From positions 1 to 64,000 of the forward strand of contig NW_026731571.1 of NCBI RefSeq assembly GCF_028476545.1: a stretch of 64,000 nt of DNA, written 5' to 3'. This document shows, in pieces, positions 44,950 through 56,215 of the stretch (its first letter is position 1; the number at the start of each line of letters is the position of its first letter). A model generated the notes under the pieces. The model was not told the origin of the DNA. It did no database searches and worked only from the letters and a program-made list of their open reading frames with translations. Made by a program: the position numbers and the translations under genes. This DNA is from Physella acuta. Taxonomy: Eukaryota; Mollusca; Gastropoda; Physidae.

Positions 44950-46101
44950 CCCGAGAATATGGCCACCAGACAACAGGTTGGATGTGGAGCTTCAGGCAGA
45001 TGTCCCAACGTCTCTCTTGTAGCTTACCTGGTCTAAATCGTCTGGTCACCACAGGTTGGATGGGGAGCTTCAGGCAGACGTCCCAACGTCTCTCTTGTAG
45101 TTTACCTGGTCTAAATCGTCTGGCCACCAGACAACAGGTTGGATGGGGAGCTTCAGGCAGATGTCCCAACGTCTCTCTTGTAGCTTACCTGGTCTAAATC
45201 GTCTGGCCACCACAGGTTGGATGGGCAGCTTCAGGCAGATGTCCCAACGTCTCTCTTGTAGCTTACCTGGTCTAAATCGTCTGGTCACCAGACAACAGGT
45301 GGGATGGGGAGCTTCAGGCAGATGTCCCAACGTGTCTCTTGTAGCTTACCTGGTCTAAATCGTCTGGTCACCAGACAACAGGTTGGATGGGGAGCTTCAG
45401 GCAGACGTCCCAACGTCTCTCTTGTAGTTTACCTGGTCTAAATCGTCTGGCCACCAGACAACAGGTTGGATGGGGAGCTTCAGGCAGATGTCCCAACGTC
45501 TCTCTTGTAGCTTACCTGGTCTAAATCGTCTGGCCACCAGACAACAGGTAGGATGGGCAGCTTCAGGCAGATGTCCCAACGTCTCTCTTGTAGGTTACCT
45601 GGTCTAAATCGTCTGGTCACCACAGGTTGGATGGGGAGCTTCAGGCAGATGTCCCAACGTCTCTCTTGTAGCTTACCTGGTCTAAATCGTCTGGCCACCA
45701 GACAACAGGTTGGATGGGGAGCTTCAGGCAGATGTCCCAACGTCTCTCTTGTAGCTTACCTGGTCTAAATCGTCTGGTCACCACAGGTGGGATGGGGAGC
45801 TTCAGGCAGATGTCCCCCCCCCCCCAACGTCTCTCTTGTAGCTGACCTGGTCTAAATCGTCTGGCCACCAGACAACAGGTTGGATGGGGAGCTTCAGGCA
45901 GATGTCCCAACGTGTCTCTTGTAGCTTACCTGGTCTAAATCGTCTGGCCACAAGACAACAGGTTGGGTGGGGAGCTGTCCCAACGTCTCTCTTGTAGCTT
46001 ACCTGGTCTAAATCGTCTGGCCACCAGACAACAGGTAGGATGGGCAGCTTCAGGCAGATGTCCCAACGTCTCTCTTGTAGCTTACCTGGTCTAAATCGTT
46101 A
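44950..46101. repeat. 76/83 bp satellite-like array, about 14 copies
   Basis: Unit words GGTTGGATGGGGAGCTTCAG, GCAGATGTCCCAACGTCTCT and CTTACCTGGTCTAAATCGTC. A 7-base segment near CCAGACAACAGG is present or absent, giving two unit lengths. One copy has a C run (45816-45826) and one has lost about 20 bases (about 45975). Confidence 0.96.
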
Positions 46102-46235
46102 CACTCGTCATGTATTGGTCTGGATAGACAGAACGAGCGACAGTTGTTATGACCGTATGTTATGGTGAGGACATAGACTGATTATACTTGGACTATTAAA
46201 CGGTATTTTTTTAACATTGCTAAAAACCGTGTTGA

Positions 46236-46360
46236 GATTGAATGAAATAAAGTCACGTATACACAATATTTTAACCCAGGTTAAATAACATGACAAATAC
46301 AATATATTTATAATCAGGTTAAATAAAATCACGTAAATACAATATATTTTAACGCAGCTA
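46236..46360. repeat. Degenerate ~50-55 bp AT-rich repeat, 3 copies
   Basis: Core AATACAATATATTTTAAC with AGGTTAAATAA before each AAGTCACGTA-type word. Confidence 0.7.
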
Positions 46361-46545
46361 GAAATAAATTTAAAAAAAAATCAAATTCTAAATGTGGAAG
46401 TCACGTCCGAACGTAGGAGTCTGAAGTTTTTGCCAAGACAAAAAACAAATCTCATTTAGAAGTGACGATGAAAGGAGCTAGATACAGGAACGGCCGTCGA
46501 GTTTTGTCGGAACCTCTCCTTCACGTCAAACCTTGGCCCGCCTTT

Positions 46546-46612
46546 GCTTTCAGACGTCAGAACGATCTTTCAGACGTCAGAACGATCTTGCAGACGACAG
46601 AAGGATCCGTCA
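46546..46612. repeat. 19 bp repeat, 3-4 copies
   Basis: Unit CAGACGTCAGAACGATCTT. Open frames over this area are not called. Confidence 0.88.
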
Positions 46613-46904
46613 GACCATACCTGGCTTCTTCAGCTTGTCCTTAACTTCCTCACATGAAAGGCCGACCGCGGAAGTCATCTTTTGCCCAGGTTTTTCAACC
46701 TACGTTTGCGATTAGAGATCAATACTGGCCGGAAATACAATCAGGTTTATTTCTCTCGTCAGGTCCTCGTGGAATCAGGGACTCTGTACAAACACCGGGC
46801 CATCCGCTGAGCGAGTTTGTATCATTGCGCGCGGCCACTTCAGGCTTGGATTCAATTAGAGAAAAACTTAACCGTTTCTCCTGCCGGCAAATACTCAACA
46901 AATA
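46613..46904. other. No gene seen
   Basis: Plain, balanced sequence. Confidence 0.45.
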
Positions 46905-46976
46905 ACATTGCAATCAATATTTACTTGATTATATTGCAATCAATATTTACTTGATTCTATTGCAATCAAACATTAC
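46905..46976. repeat. 31 bp repeat, about 2.5 copies
   Basis: Core ATTGCAATCAATATTTACTT. Confidence 0.88.
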
Positions 46977-47652
46977 GTTATAAACGTGAGGAGAAAAAAA
47001 ATCCCGAACGGGATGTTGCGCAGTTGTCTCCGCCTGTCAGATCTGACGTGGTGTTTAGCCGCGAGTAAAAACCCCACGGTCGCCATTGACTTTGCGTTGA
47101 TTGGCTGCTATATTTACCATCACGCGCTTAGGGCCAACTCGGCCAAAACTGAATACTAAGCTACTGTTTACGGTCTGATCTTGATTATATTGACCTTTGA
47201 ACTTAGACATCAATCTTTCTCTCCGTGACACGTTACGACACGAGGTCAGAAATTTTTTTGCATCCAAAAATATTTTGCGGGAAATTATTTTTATGATTCA
47301 CCAAAAAATAGCAATTTCCATTTCCTTAATTGGCGAAACAAAATATGTAATGTATTTTTAGATTAAAATTTCCATCTAAAACCAGAGGTGTATTGCTCCT
47401 GGATTTTTCCATCTAGTTTCACAAAAACTTTACCGGCTCAAACATAACCACGGAACAAAAAATAATTTGAATTAGTTTTTACCAACTACCCAAGTAGGAG
47501 GATGGCGTGATGATTTTCTAACAGATGAAAAGATATCATTTTTTTTTCTAGCAGATTTGAGTTGAGGGTGAATCAGCTACAGCAGTGGTGAAATAATCTC
47601 CAACACAAAAAGCGGTAATTCACGCGAAGTTTAATGCGCATGCCCCACGATC
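46977..47652. other. No gene; AT-rich
   Basis: Nothing recognised. Confidence 0.5.
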
Positions 47653-47772
47653 ATACGTCATGATATGGCTGGAAACTTGTGACTCGGTCTCACGTCATGA
47701 TATGGCTGGAAACTTGTGACTCGGTCTCACGTCATGATTGATATGGCTGGAGACTTGTGACTCGGTCTCGTT
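47653..47772. repeat. 37 bp repeat, 3 copies
   Basis: Unit words CACGTCATGATATGGCTGG and AACTTGTGACTCGGTCT; the third copy has a 4-base insert (ATTG). Confidence 0.9.
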
Positions 47773-48105
47773 ATTCCAGCCTGTTTTTCTGCGAGCCTTT
47801 TTGACCATTTATTTTCTAATTTGTAGCATTATAGGATGACGCGGTCCGCAGGGCCGGATGACATCACTCGGCCACGCCCCTGAAGAATAAGACCCTCGCG
47901 CTGGCTTCAAATATTGAGATTAATTTCTTATTTCGCACCATTGAGCATCAGAAACGGTGCCACTTTTGAGGCCGGGTCTTGTAGAAGACGTTAAAACTGC
48001 CTGACGTCCATATCGACGCCTGTCCACATGGGCTTGTGGGATGGATTACAATTTGTGGCTTTTTGTCTCGGCAAACAAAATGACAGGTCGTACTCACTGT
48101 GGCGC
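47773..48105. other. No gene seen
   Basis: Plain sequence with no feature recognised. Confidence 0.45.
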
Positions 48106-48421
48106 AGGGTTAGGGTTGGTTCAGTGAGGGTTAGGGTTAGGGTTAGTTCAGTGAGGGTTAGGGTTAGTTCAGTGAGGGTTAGGGTTAGGGTTAGTTCAGT
48201 GAGGGTTAGGGTTAGTTCAGTGAGGGTTAGGGTTAGTTCAGTGAGGGTTAGGGTTGGTTCAGTGAGGGTTAGGGTTAGGGTTAGTTCAGTGAGGGTTAGG
48301 GTTAGTTCAGTGAGGGTTACGGTTAGGGTTAGTTCATTGAGGTTTAGGGTTAGTTCAGTGAGGGTTAGGGTTAGGGTTAGTTCAGTGAGGGTTAGAGTTA
48401 GGGTTAGTTCAGTGAGGGTGG
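48106..48421 (+). repeat. Interstitial telomere-like array
   Basis: Thirteen units of (GGGTTA)2-3 followed by a GTTCAGTGA spacer, giving 21 and 27 bp periods that differ by exactly one TTAGGG hexamer. TTAGGG is the usual animal telomere repeat, including in molluscs. Few hexamers are mutated. The regular spacer means this is a minisatellite with a telomeric core, not a chromosome end. Confidence 0.93.
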
Positions 48422-48520
48422 CCATTGCAGGCCTAATGCCGGATGTGGCATTGGTGGGATTGGGGGTAATCTTTTAGACCAAGAAAATAGTTCGTGCTTG
48501 GACTACATACGATACGTTAT

Positions 48521-48672
48521 TAGAACAGATGTCAATGTAGATGTTAGGATAGATGACAGGACAAAACAAATGCTATGTAAATCTTAGGTTAGATGTCAGG
48601 ATAAGCTTCAGGATAGTTCTTAGGATAAGCTTTAGGATAAATGAGAGGATAAGCTTCAGGATAGGTGTGAGA
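48521..48672. repeat. Degenerate GATAAGCTTCAGGATA repeat
   Basis: About eight loose copies of AGGATAAGCTTCAGGATAG or shorter parts of it. Confidence 0.7.
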
Positions 48673-49555
48673 TTTTAAGTAAATAGACACACTAATGTGT
48701 GGACTTTAGGTGAAACTGCGGGGGTGCAAGGTTTTAAATATGGAACAAAAGAAGACTTAAGTAACTAGAGGCATGTAATTAGGATTAAGTAATTAGACTA
48801 TGCTTGTTATCATTATTCAGGTTGTGCAAGGTTTTATAACTCTTCAATATTATACGATTAGCTAAGTCACGATGAGATTATACCATCTTCCGCATTGTCC
48901 ACCACGACTGGCCTGCAGTGAAAAATGTCCTGTCAATAGGTTTAGAACACGCACCCATTTAACAGAGTTATCGTATACTTACCCCACCCTCTCCCTTATA
49001 TAATGCCCTCGCCACCACGCTCACAACATGTCACACAGCAATTGATGTATCTGAGCCCGACCTCCGTGGAGATGTTCTATAAAAAATTTCACAATTCCAT
49101 CTTTCTTTTATTTATTTTGTCAAACTCTCAAACGAAGACGGCATATTGGAAGATTTGTATTTTGTTTTTAACTTCCCTGCACGATCCCACATCACGACCC
49201 CCTCCCTCTACACCCCACCCCACCGTTCTGCGCATGCCCAAATATCAACGCCACAAACACCTAACTGGTGTGTTTTTGTGTGGACGATCTATAACACCCA
49301 TTGGCCGAGGCGCATTAGGATCGGGCCGGTTGTCACCCCTTGGTAATAGATAATTAGGAGTTACCTCCCGGTTTTTGGGGGCTGGCGCCATACAAGGAAA
49401 TGCATTTATGTGCAGTGTATGCCGAGGGCTGGGAGACGCCAATGAGTAATATGGACGGGGGTTTTTGGGTAAGCTGCTTTCTCGGACGTTCGTCACACGT
49501 TGAGGCAGTAAATATTTGTTGAATTCTGGGAGAATTCAGCCATCGGTCACGTGAT
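48673..49555. other. No gene seen
   Basis: Mixed sequence; frames at 49003-49500 on both strands lack domains. Confidence 0.5.
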
Positions 49556-49640
49556 GAAGGATTGATGTTGAAAAGGTGTTGATATGTTTTGATGTTGAAA
49601 GGGTGTTGATATGTTGCTATGTTGTTATGTTGCCATGGTC
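49556..49640. repeat. Degenerate TGTTGATATGTT repeat
   Basis: GATGTTGAAAAGGTGTTGATATG twice, followed by shorter ATGTTG words. Confidence 0.7.
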
Positions 49641-50334
49641 TGGTGTTGATATGTTCTGGCGTAGATTTGTGCTAATGTTAACTGAACACGGCCAAAGTTC
49701 ATTAAATTGTAATTGCGACTAGCCAAAGCATATATCATTTAAAAACATTCAATGTTTTTTTTTTTACATAATTTTTTAAAGTTTAAAAACAAAACACTTA
49801 ACATAAAAACAAATACAAAACATGTGATGTGATGTAACAGCTTCAGATATAATCTCTCCCCCCCCCCCCCCCATCCCCACTTTTTTTCTCTCTTACATTT
49901 TTTGACATTGAACAAAAACTGTTTAGCCACATAGCCCCTGGGGTGGGGCGTTGGGTCGCCCACCCACACGTTCCCTCACTTTTGATCATCAGCCAGTAAA
50001 AAATGTGTGGAGACTTAATGAGCCGGTGAGTAATGCATGATAATTAAATTTTTGCTCCAGACCTTTGATTAAGGAACTGCATAATCACAGTGACACACCA
50101 ACATCGACGGTGGAAATAATTAACTTCCATTGTAAATTGTTAGTTAAATCAATTGTACTTTAATTGCGAACATTTTAATATAACTGGACCCAGTGGATTC
50201 AAAAGGCGGGGAGAAACTGGACATCGTCTGCTGGTCTTTGGTTGATGCTGGTCTAAGAACTAGCTAAACAACAACTACCTACTGCAAGTAAGTGACCACT
50301 ACCTGACCACTACCCAGGCGGTAGGGCTGGGTTT
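49641..50334. other. No gene; C run
   Basis: A C run lies near 49858-49872; the remainder is AT-rich. Confidence 0.5.
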
Positions 50335-50575
50335 TTTTATCTAAAAAATAAATAATGTAAAGCACGTTTTAGAACCTGATGGTACATGGAGCAGGTGAAG
50401 TAGAGCTCAAGTGTTTTGGTGACCTCGACATATGATTCTATAAATGTATAATGTAGTCAGCACTACGCGATGCCGCTTTAACTTTCCGTATCGAGAGTCA
50501 GGTACCCATCAAAGCTGGGTAGACTCAGGGTCGTTATAAGAACCGGGGTTCGAACTCGAGATGGTTGTATTTATT
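50335..50575 (-). mobile_element. SINE copy, minus strand, head cut
   Basis: Read on the minus strand: a B-box-like AGTTCGAACCCC, then CCCTGAGTCTACCC, GGTACCTGACT, GCGGCATCGCGTAGTGCTGAC, TCATATGTCGAGGTCACC and CTCTACTTCACCTGCTCC. This order matches the SINE at 18982-19222. The A box is missing and the copy is clearly older. Confidence 0.75.
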
Positions 50576-51161
50576 TTTTTTTAAATCTTGAATGGACAAA
50601 ATAATTCTCTCATAGAACCGCCGTGTTTTTAAAAGTAAAAATAACTGAGATCGTGGAATCAATTCAAATAATGGCAGTCAAAAAGTAAAATCTCTGTTTT
50701 TTATGTAAAGCACTCAACTCTACTTCCAGTCTATCTTCGTATGTATAGAACTGATGAACAATTGTGTCTGGTCGACTCGAGCTCTAGAGTTTGAAAACAT
50801 ACTGAGTTGTGTTGAACTATAACAGACCAGACTTCGACTGAAGTTAGGTTCAACTATAACAGTTCAGACTGAGACAAGTGTTATCACAATAACATTCCAA
50901 ACTAAGACAGAGGTTTGATTGTAACGGCCCAGACGTTAACTTTACAATCAACGTTCGATTAGACTATAACAGTAATAACAGTCTGTACTCAACGTCTAGT
51001 TCTCGTCCTTTGTCGGCTGTTACAAAGTCGGTGTGACCTTTGACCCAAGTGGATAGCTTTGTTAGGTCGCTAGAGGTTCGTGTTTTCAATGGGAGAAATT
51101 TTAAACAGTATTTTCTGTGAACTTACTTTAGGAGACTACACACAATAACATTTAAAACTTG
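50576..51161. other. No gene; loose CTATAACAG repeat
   Basis: Imperfect words around AACTATAACAGTTCAGACT occur four or five times at 50810-50985. Otherwise AT-rich. Confidence 0.5.
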
Positions 51162-51852
51162 ATCACTCTAATGTGTATTATATGACAGTAGGTCACTGCC
51201 ATTGACCACTCTACTGTGTATTATATGACAGTAGGTCACTGCCATTGACCACTCTACTGTGTATTATATGACAGTAGGTCACTGCCATTGACCACTCTAC
51301 TGTGTATTATATGACAGTAGGTCACTGCCATTGACCACTCTACTGTGTATTATATGACAGTAGGTCACTGCCATTGACCACTCTACTGTGTATTATATGA
51401 CAGTAGGTCACTGCCATTGACCACTCTACTGTGTATTATATGACAGTAGGTCACTGCCATTGACCACTCTACTGTGTATTATATGACAGTAGGTCACTGC
51501 CATTGACCACTCTACTGTGTATTATATGACAATAGGTCACTGCCATTGACCACTCTACTGTGTATTATATGACAGTAGGTCACTGCCATTGACCACTCTA
51601 CTGTGTATTATATGACAGTAGGTCACTGCCATTGACCACTCTACTGTGTATTATATGACAGTAGGTCACTGCGATTGACCACTCTACTGTGTATTATATG
51701 ACAGTAGGTCACTGCGATTGACCACTCTATTGTGTATTATATGACAGTAGGTCACTGTGATTGACCACTCCACTGTGTATTATTTGACAGTAGGTCACTG
51801 CGATTGACCACTCTACTGTGTATTATATGACAGTAGGTCACTGCCATTGACC
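51162..51852. repeat. 43 bp minisatellite, about 16 copies
   Basis: Exact 43 bp period (for example ACCACT at 51205 and 51248). Each unit has CTACTGT-GTATTATATG-ACAGTAG, a perfect 7 bp stem. Left copies are nearly identical, right ones (from about 51670) carry GCGATTG variants. Confidence 0.97.
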
Positions 51853-52324
51853 TGTGTCATTACTCCATGTCAATGTTTATGGATGACGGGGGGAGCGGGG
51901 TGGAGTTGTTTAAAAATAGATCAAAAGATACGTCAGCCACAGACAACCGCGAGTGATCTATTGAGGGGAGATAACTGTTTAAAGGCGGCAATGTTTGGCT
52001 ATGTATTCATGTATTCCACGAGACTTGACTAGACAAACGGCGAGTATTGTAGAAGGCTGAATCTTTGTATACTTTCATCTGTTGTTATTTTTATTTATTT
52101 TTTTTAAATCTTAACACTGACCTATTATTTTCAATATTATAAACAAATATGTATTTAAATGAAATATTCTATTCTATTATGAAGTTCACCAACATGACCC
52201 ATGTTACAAGAACATATAGCTAGCTGACGAGTGATGTCGCGTGATTTATACCATAAGGACCTAGTAGGGCCGGATGTTTGGGGGGGGGGGGGGGTGTCAT
52301 CACTAGTAGTATGTTCTTGTCGGA
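51853..52324. other. No gene; G run
   Basis: Contains GGGGAGATAACTG near 51964 and a G run near 52281-52293. Nothing coding. Confidence 0.5.
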
Positions 52325-52513
52325 TTGTAGATCGCGCTACTGCTAACCTGAGTGCCCAAAGCTCGGATCCAGGTCTCGTCCATGCAACGTCCCTGAGTCC
52401 ACTCTGCTCTATTGGGAACCGACTCACTTGATGTTCATACAGCATCATGCAGAGGTCACACACACTGATGAACTCTACTTCATCTGCCCTATTGACCGTC
52501 AGGTCCCAAGCTA
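52325..52513 (+). mobile_element. SINE copy, plus strand
   Basis: CTACTGCTAACC, a decayed B box region (GATCCAGGTCTCG), CCCTGAGTCCAC, AGAGGTCACACACACTG, GATGAACTCTACTTCATC and GACCGTCAGGT appear in the same order as in the SINE at 18982. The head start and tail are not clear. Confidence 0.7.
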
Positions 52514-52649
52514 TCGCTAGCACTGGATATCGGAAATTACATGTATGATTAGGTTGGGTTGGTCAGGTGATGTGTTCCGCCATTACACTAGCGGGCGCTA
52601 ATTTCTTGTCACATAGTTTTCTTTATTCACCAAAACAGTCAGCTTTTGA

Positions 52650-52745
52650 CATGAGGACAGTAGATTTCTTTAGACCTGTTGGTTTGAGAGGACAGTAGAT
52701 TTCATTAGACTTGTTGGTTTGAGAGGACAGTAGATTTCCTGAGAT
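52650..52745. repeat. 36 bp repeat, about 2.7 copies
   Basis: Unit GAGGACAGTAGATTTCATTA then GACTTGTTGGTTTGA. Confidence 0.88.
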
Positions 52746-53864
52746 CTACCAGCATTGACGGCTTCATCGGTCAATTTCTTCGACCGTGGTCCTGTCTACG
52801 AGGGGAGGGAATCTAACAAGCAATTTGCTGCCCGAAATTGGGAGTATAGGTCAAATATAATGGAGTTCCTGCATTCTCCGCGCCGTTCCACTACGACCAT
52901 CCGGGGCGAAAGGTCCAAACGTTCCCTCGGTGAGGCGGGTACACACACCCCGACACCGCGAGCCCCCATCTTTCACGGCCCGCTAGCGTGACGCGCCGTC
53001 ACCGACCGCGGGAGGAGGCGAGGGGCGAATCATTGTCCGGGTGTTGGTGTTGTTATCGTCAGCTGATTTACCTTTGGATAATTCGTTTGAAACTGGCGTG
53101 GAACTATATCAGAGTGGAAGCTTCGGTAAGTTCAGCTTTCATTGTTCACTTTGTCAAGTGTCAACTCCAATTGTTAACATTCAGAACTTGATGTCTAGAT
53201 CTCACGTTTCTAACCTGCCTGCTGAACTATATTTTCAAGAAAGCGACTTTAAACGCAAACATTTTATTTTTATCCCTCTACAAGAAATTAAAGGTTAAAT
53301 TAGTAAAATAAACTACTAAAAATTAATTAGTAGATTCTACATTATGTTTAATATATGGGCCTACTTATTTTAACCTTTCAGTTAATTATTAGGCCTAATT
53401 ATAATACTTAATTAGAATGGTAAGATACGTTTGAATGATATAGATCCTCTACTTTTGCTTTCAATACCTTAATAAACTGTATTGTATCGGATTTCATCCT
53501 TTTATTAATTTGACTTAAACATTGTTTAAAAATTCGGCTTTATCTATTGCTAAGGTTTCTTTCAGAATGTTTATTACATGCTTCAAATTGGGCTATTTGT
53601 GTTGTCTGATTTGACGGATTTGTGTTCGGCTCTGCATAGGATAGACGCCATAATATCAAATATAAGATAGACTATGGAGGCTTTTACGATCTAATGTAAC
53701 AGACTTTAGTCTCAGGTTCTAGGTGATTGTCGTCTAGTGTCTTAAAACAGTTGTATTGCTTGATTTATCCACGAGCCACCTAAGTTTGAAGTGTACCAGA
53801 CCAATCACACAGAAAACCTCCCCTGGCCACTTACTTCCTGTCAGATCATCCATCTTAGATAGCG
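52746..53864. other. No gene seen
   Basis: Balanced, CpG-containing at 52750-53060, then AT-rich. Open frames at 52755-53298 overlap in different registers without recognisable domains. Confidence 0.45.
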
Positions 53865-54195
53865 AGAGGGTGTCTTGTCTTCAGTAGAGTTAGTGTAGTT
53901 AGACCCTAGGGGTGTCTTGTCTTCAGTAGAGCTAGTGTAGTCAGACCCTAGGGGTGTCTTGTCTTCAGTACAGCTAGTGTAGTCAGACCCTAGGGGTGTC
54001 TTGTCTTCAGTAGAGCTAGTGTAGTTAGACCCTAGGGTGTCTTAGTCTCAAGTAGAGCTAGTCTAGTTAGAAACTAGAGGTGTCTTGTCTTAATAGAGTT
54101 AGTCTCGTTAGAAACTAGAGGTTAAGTAGAGTTAGTGTAGTTAAAAACTAGAGGTGCCTTGTGTAGTATCAAATAGAGCTAATCTAGCTAGACCT
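53865..54195. repeat. 42 bp minisatellite, about 7 copies
   Basis: Unit GGTGTCTTGTCTTCAGTAGA then GCTAGTGTAGTCAGACCCTAGG. The left four copies are regular; the right ones are shortened and diverged. Confidence 0.93.
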
Positions 54196-54455
54196 GAAAT
54201 ATCTAAACTTCAGGATCACTGTGTAAGGGAGCTGTTGTTACTTATTTCTGCTCTGAACTTGTAATTTATTATGTTTTTTTTCTTCATAAGTTTAAAATGT
54301 TACGTTTTAGAGACGTAGACCTTTACTAATATATGCAAATTGCTAAATCAAGAATATACATTGTCAGACATGTTATACTATAATGTCATTGCGTAACTGG
54401 GTTTGTCGTCTGTACATTTCTGTATCAAACGTTTGTAAAGGTGTAAACTCTACGA

Positions 54456-54600
54456 CCTACGTTACTGACTACTGCCCGTAGTACTTACTACAGATTAGTG
54501 CTGACTACTGCCCTTAGTGCTGACTACGGCATATAGTACTGACTACAGCCTACTATACCGACTACGGCCTTCACTAAAGACTACGGCCTACCGTCCATTA
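54456..54600. repeat. Degenerate CTGACTACTGCC repeat
   Basis: About seven loose copies of a 20-27 bp unit with GACTACGGCCT or GACTACTGCCC. Confidence 0.7.
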
Positions 54601-55371
54601 GCTGGCAGGGATGTTCCTGCTCTAAAACCTGGCATTGTCTCAACGGTCACGTGGTTCCCATTAGTCAAGGTCGTCTGTAATGATTGTTGTTCTGTCTCCC
54701 GGTCTGGTCAGCCCCATCAAATGAACGTTAGCTGGCCAATCGCTGCGCTCAGCTCTTTGTTTACACCGTCGTGGGCCAATGGAGCGTGCTGGCCCGTGGG
54801 TGGAGGTCTGGGCCACATCAACACGGATCATTGCACACCGTTGGCATCCCCGCCCACCCCTTCCAAGCTGATTGTTTTGTTTTAGCGGCTAGAGTAGAAT
54901 ACCTCACGTCATGAGCTGTGGTCATTCAGTTGAAGGGTGACCCACAGTGAGGAGGTTTAATTACAACGAGCCGACCCGCAGCGTATCATACGCCGCTATT
55001 TTTTAGTTGTTTTATTTTCTACTTTTCAGTAATTCATAATTTGTGAATTCGACAGTACCAATGCTGCCACTGACAATATTTGCTTTAAAACACTAATCCC
55101 CCCCCCTTTCCCCTAACCCCGACCTTACACCACCCCCCCCCCCGTGAAAGCAGCCTCCTCTTAGTTATTTCTTAGTTACCTCCTGTAACTACGGCTCTAC
55201 GATTCGTAAACATTTAGCTTTGTATACATTTAGCGTGACAACAACTCACCAGACAATGTGGGGGTGGGGTGGGGGTGGTAGTGATAGTGATAGAGAGAAA
55301 GAGAGGGGACTGCAAGGAGGCGCTTGCAGCTTGTTTTCAAACGGCTCCCAGAAGAGAATTATATATATAGA
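54601..55371. other. No gene; C and G patches
   Basis: C runs near 55099 and 55133-55143; a GGGGTGGGGT patch near 55260. A 122-codon frame beginning in the preceding repeat (54517-54885) has no recognisable domain. Confidence 0.5.
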
Positions 55372-55795
55372 TTAGCAGTTAACCCAGTCTAGAGTTAACG
55401 GTTGACCCATAGTGAACATTTACCAGCTAACCCAGTGTAGAGTTAAGGGTTAAGCCACAGTCTAGAGTTACGGGTTAAGCCACAGTGTAGACTTACCGGT
55501 TAACCCAGTGTAGAGTTAAACCAAAGTGTAGAGTTAACGGCTAACCTACAGTGAAGAGTTAACGGTTAACCCAGTGTAGAGTTAACCCACAGTGTAGAGT
55601 TAACGGTTAACCCAGTGTAGAGTTAACCCCAGTGTAGAGTTAACGGTTAACCCAGTGTAGAGTTAACCCCAGTGTAGAGTTAACGGTTAACCCAGTGTAG
55701 AGTTAACCCCAGTGTAGAGTTAACGGTTAACCCAGTGTAGAGTTAACCCCAGTGTAGAGTTAACGGTTAACCCAGTGTAGAGTTAACGGTAAAAC
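55372..55795. repeat. 39 bp minisatellite with GTTAAC dyads
   Basis: Unit AGTGTAGAGTTAACGGTTAA then CCCAGTGTAGAGTTAACCCC. The right two thirds are regular, the left third loose. GTTAACGGTTAAC is a near-perfect dyad. Confidence 0.93.
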
Positions 55796-55889
55796 CAGCC
55801 ACAGATGACGCGTTACACCGTCCAGACGTGACCGAACAAAGACAGACAGACGCCACATCTGGTCGTCTGGTGCTAGCCTTGTGTGGCCG

Positions 55890-56215
55890 CGCTCATTAGG
55901 GGTCTGGTGGGTGTGGTCGGTGTCTACTGGGTCGGTGTCTACTGGGTCGGTGTCTACTGGGTCGGGGTCTGGTGGGTGTGGTCGGTGTCTACTGGGTCGG
56001 GGTCTGGTGGGTCGGAGTCTGGGTCTGGTGGGTCGGGGTCTGGTGGGTCGGTGTCTGGTGGGTCGGTGTCTGGTGGGTCTGGGTCTGGTGGGTGTGGTCG
56101 GTGTCTACTGGGTCTGGGTCTGGTGGGTCGGGTCTAGACACTCGTCTGGGTCTCTTCATTCGCTTGGGCCTGGGTCTCTACACTTACCTGGGTCTGGGTC
56201 TTTACATCTGCCTTA
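55890..56215. repeat. 15 bp minisatellite, GTCTGGTGGGTCGGT type
   Basis: About 20 copies of GTCTGGTGGGTCGGG or GTCTACTGGGTCGGT, decaying to CTGGGTCTnnACA words at the right. Period 15 keeps frames open. Confidence 0.92.

Noticed and set aside
54517-54885. 122-codon plus-strand frame
   Set aside because: It begins in a degenerate repeat and shows no recognisable domain or splice context.
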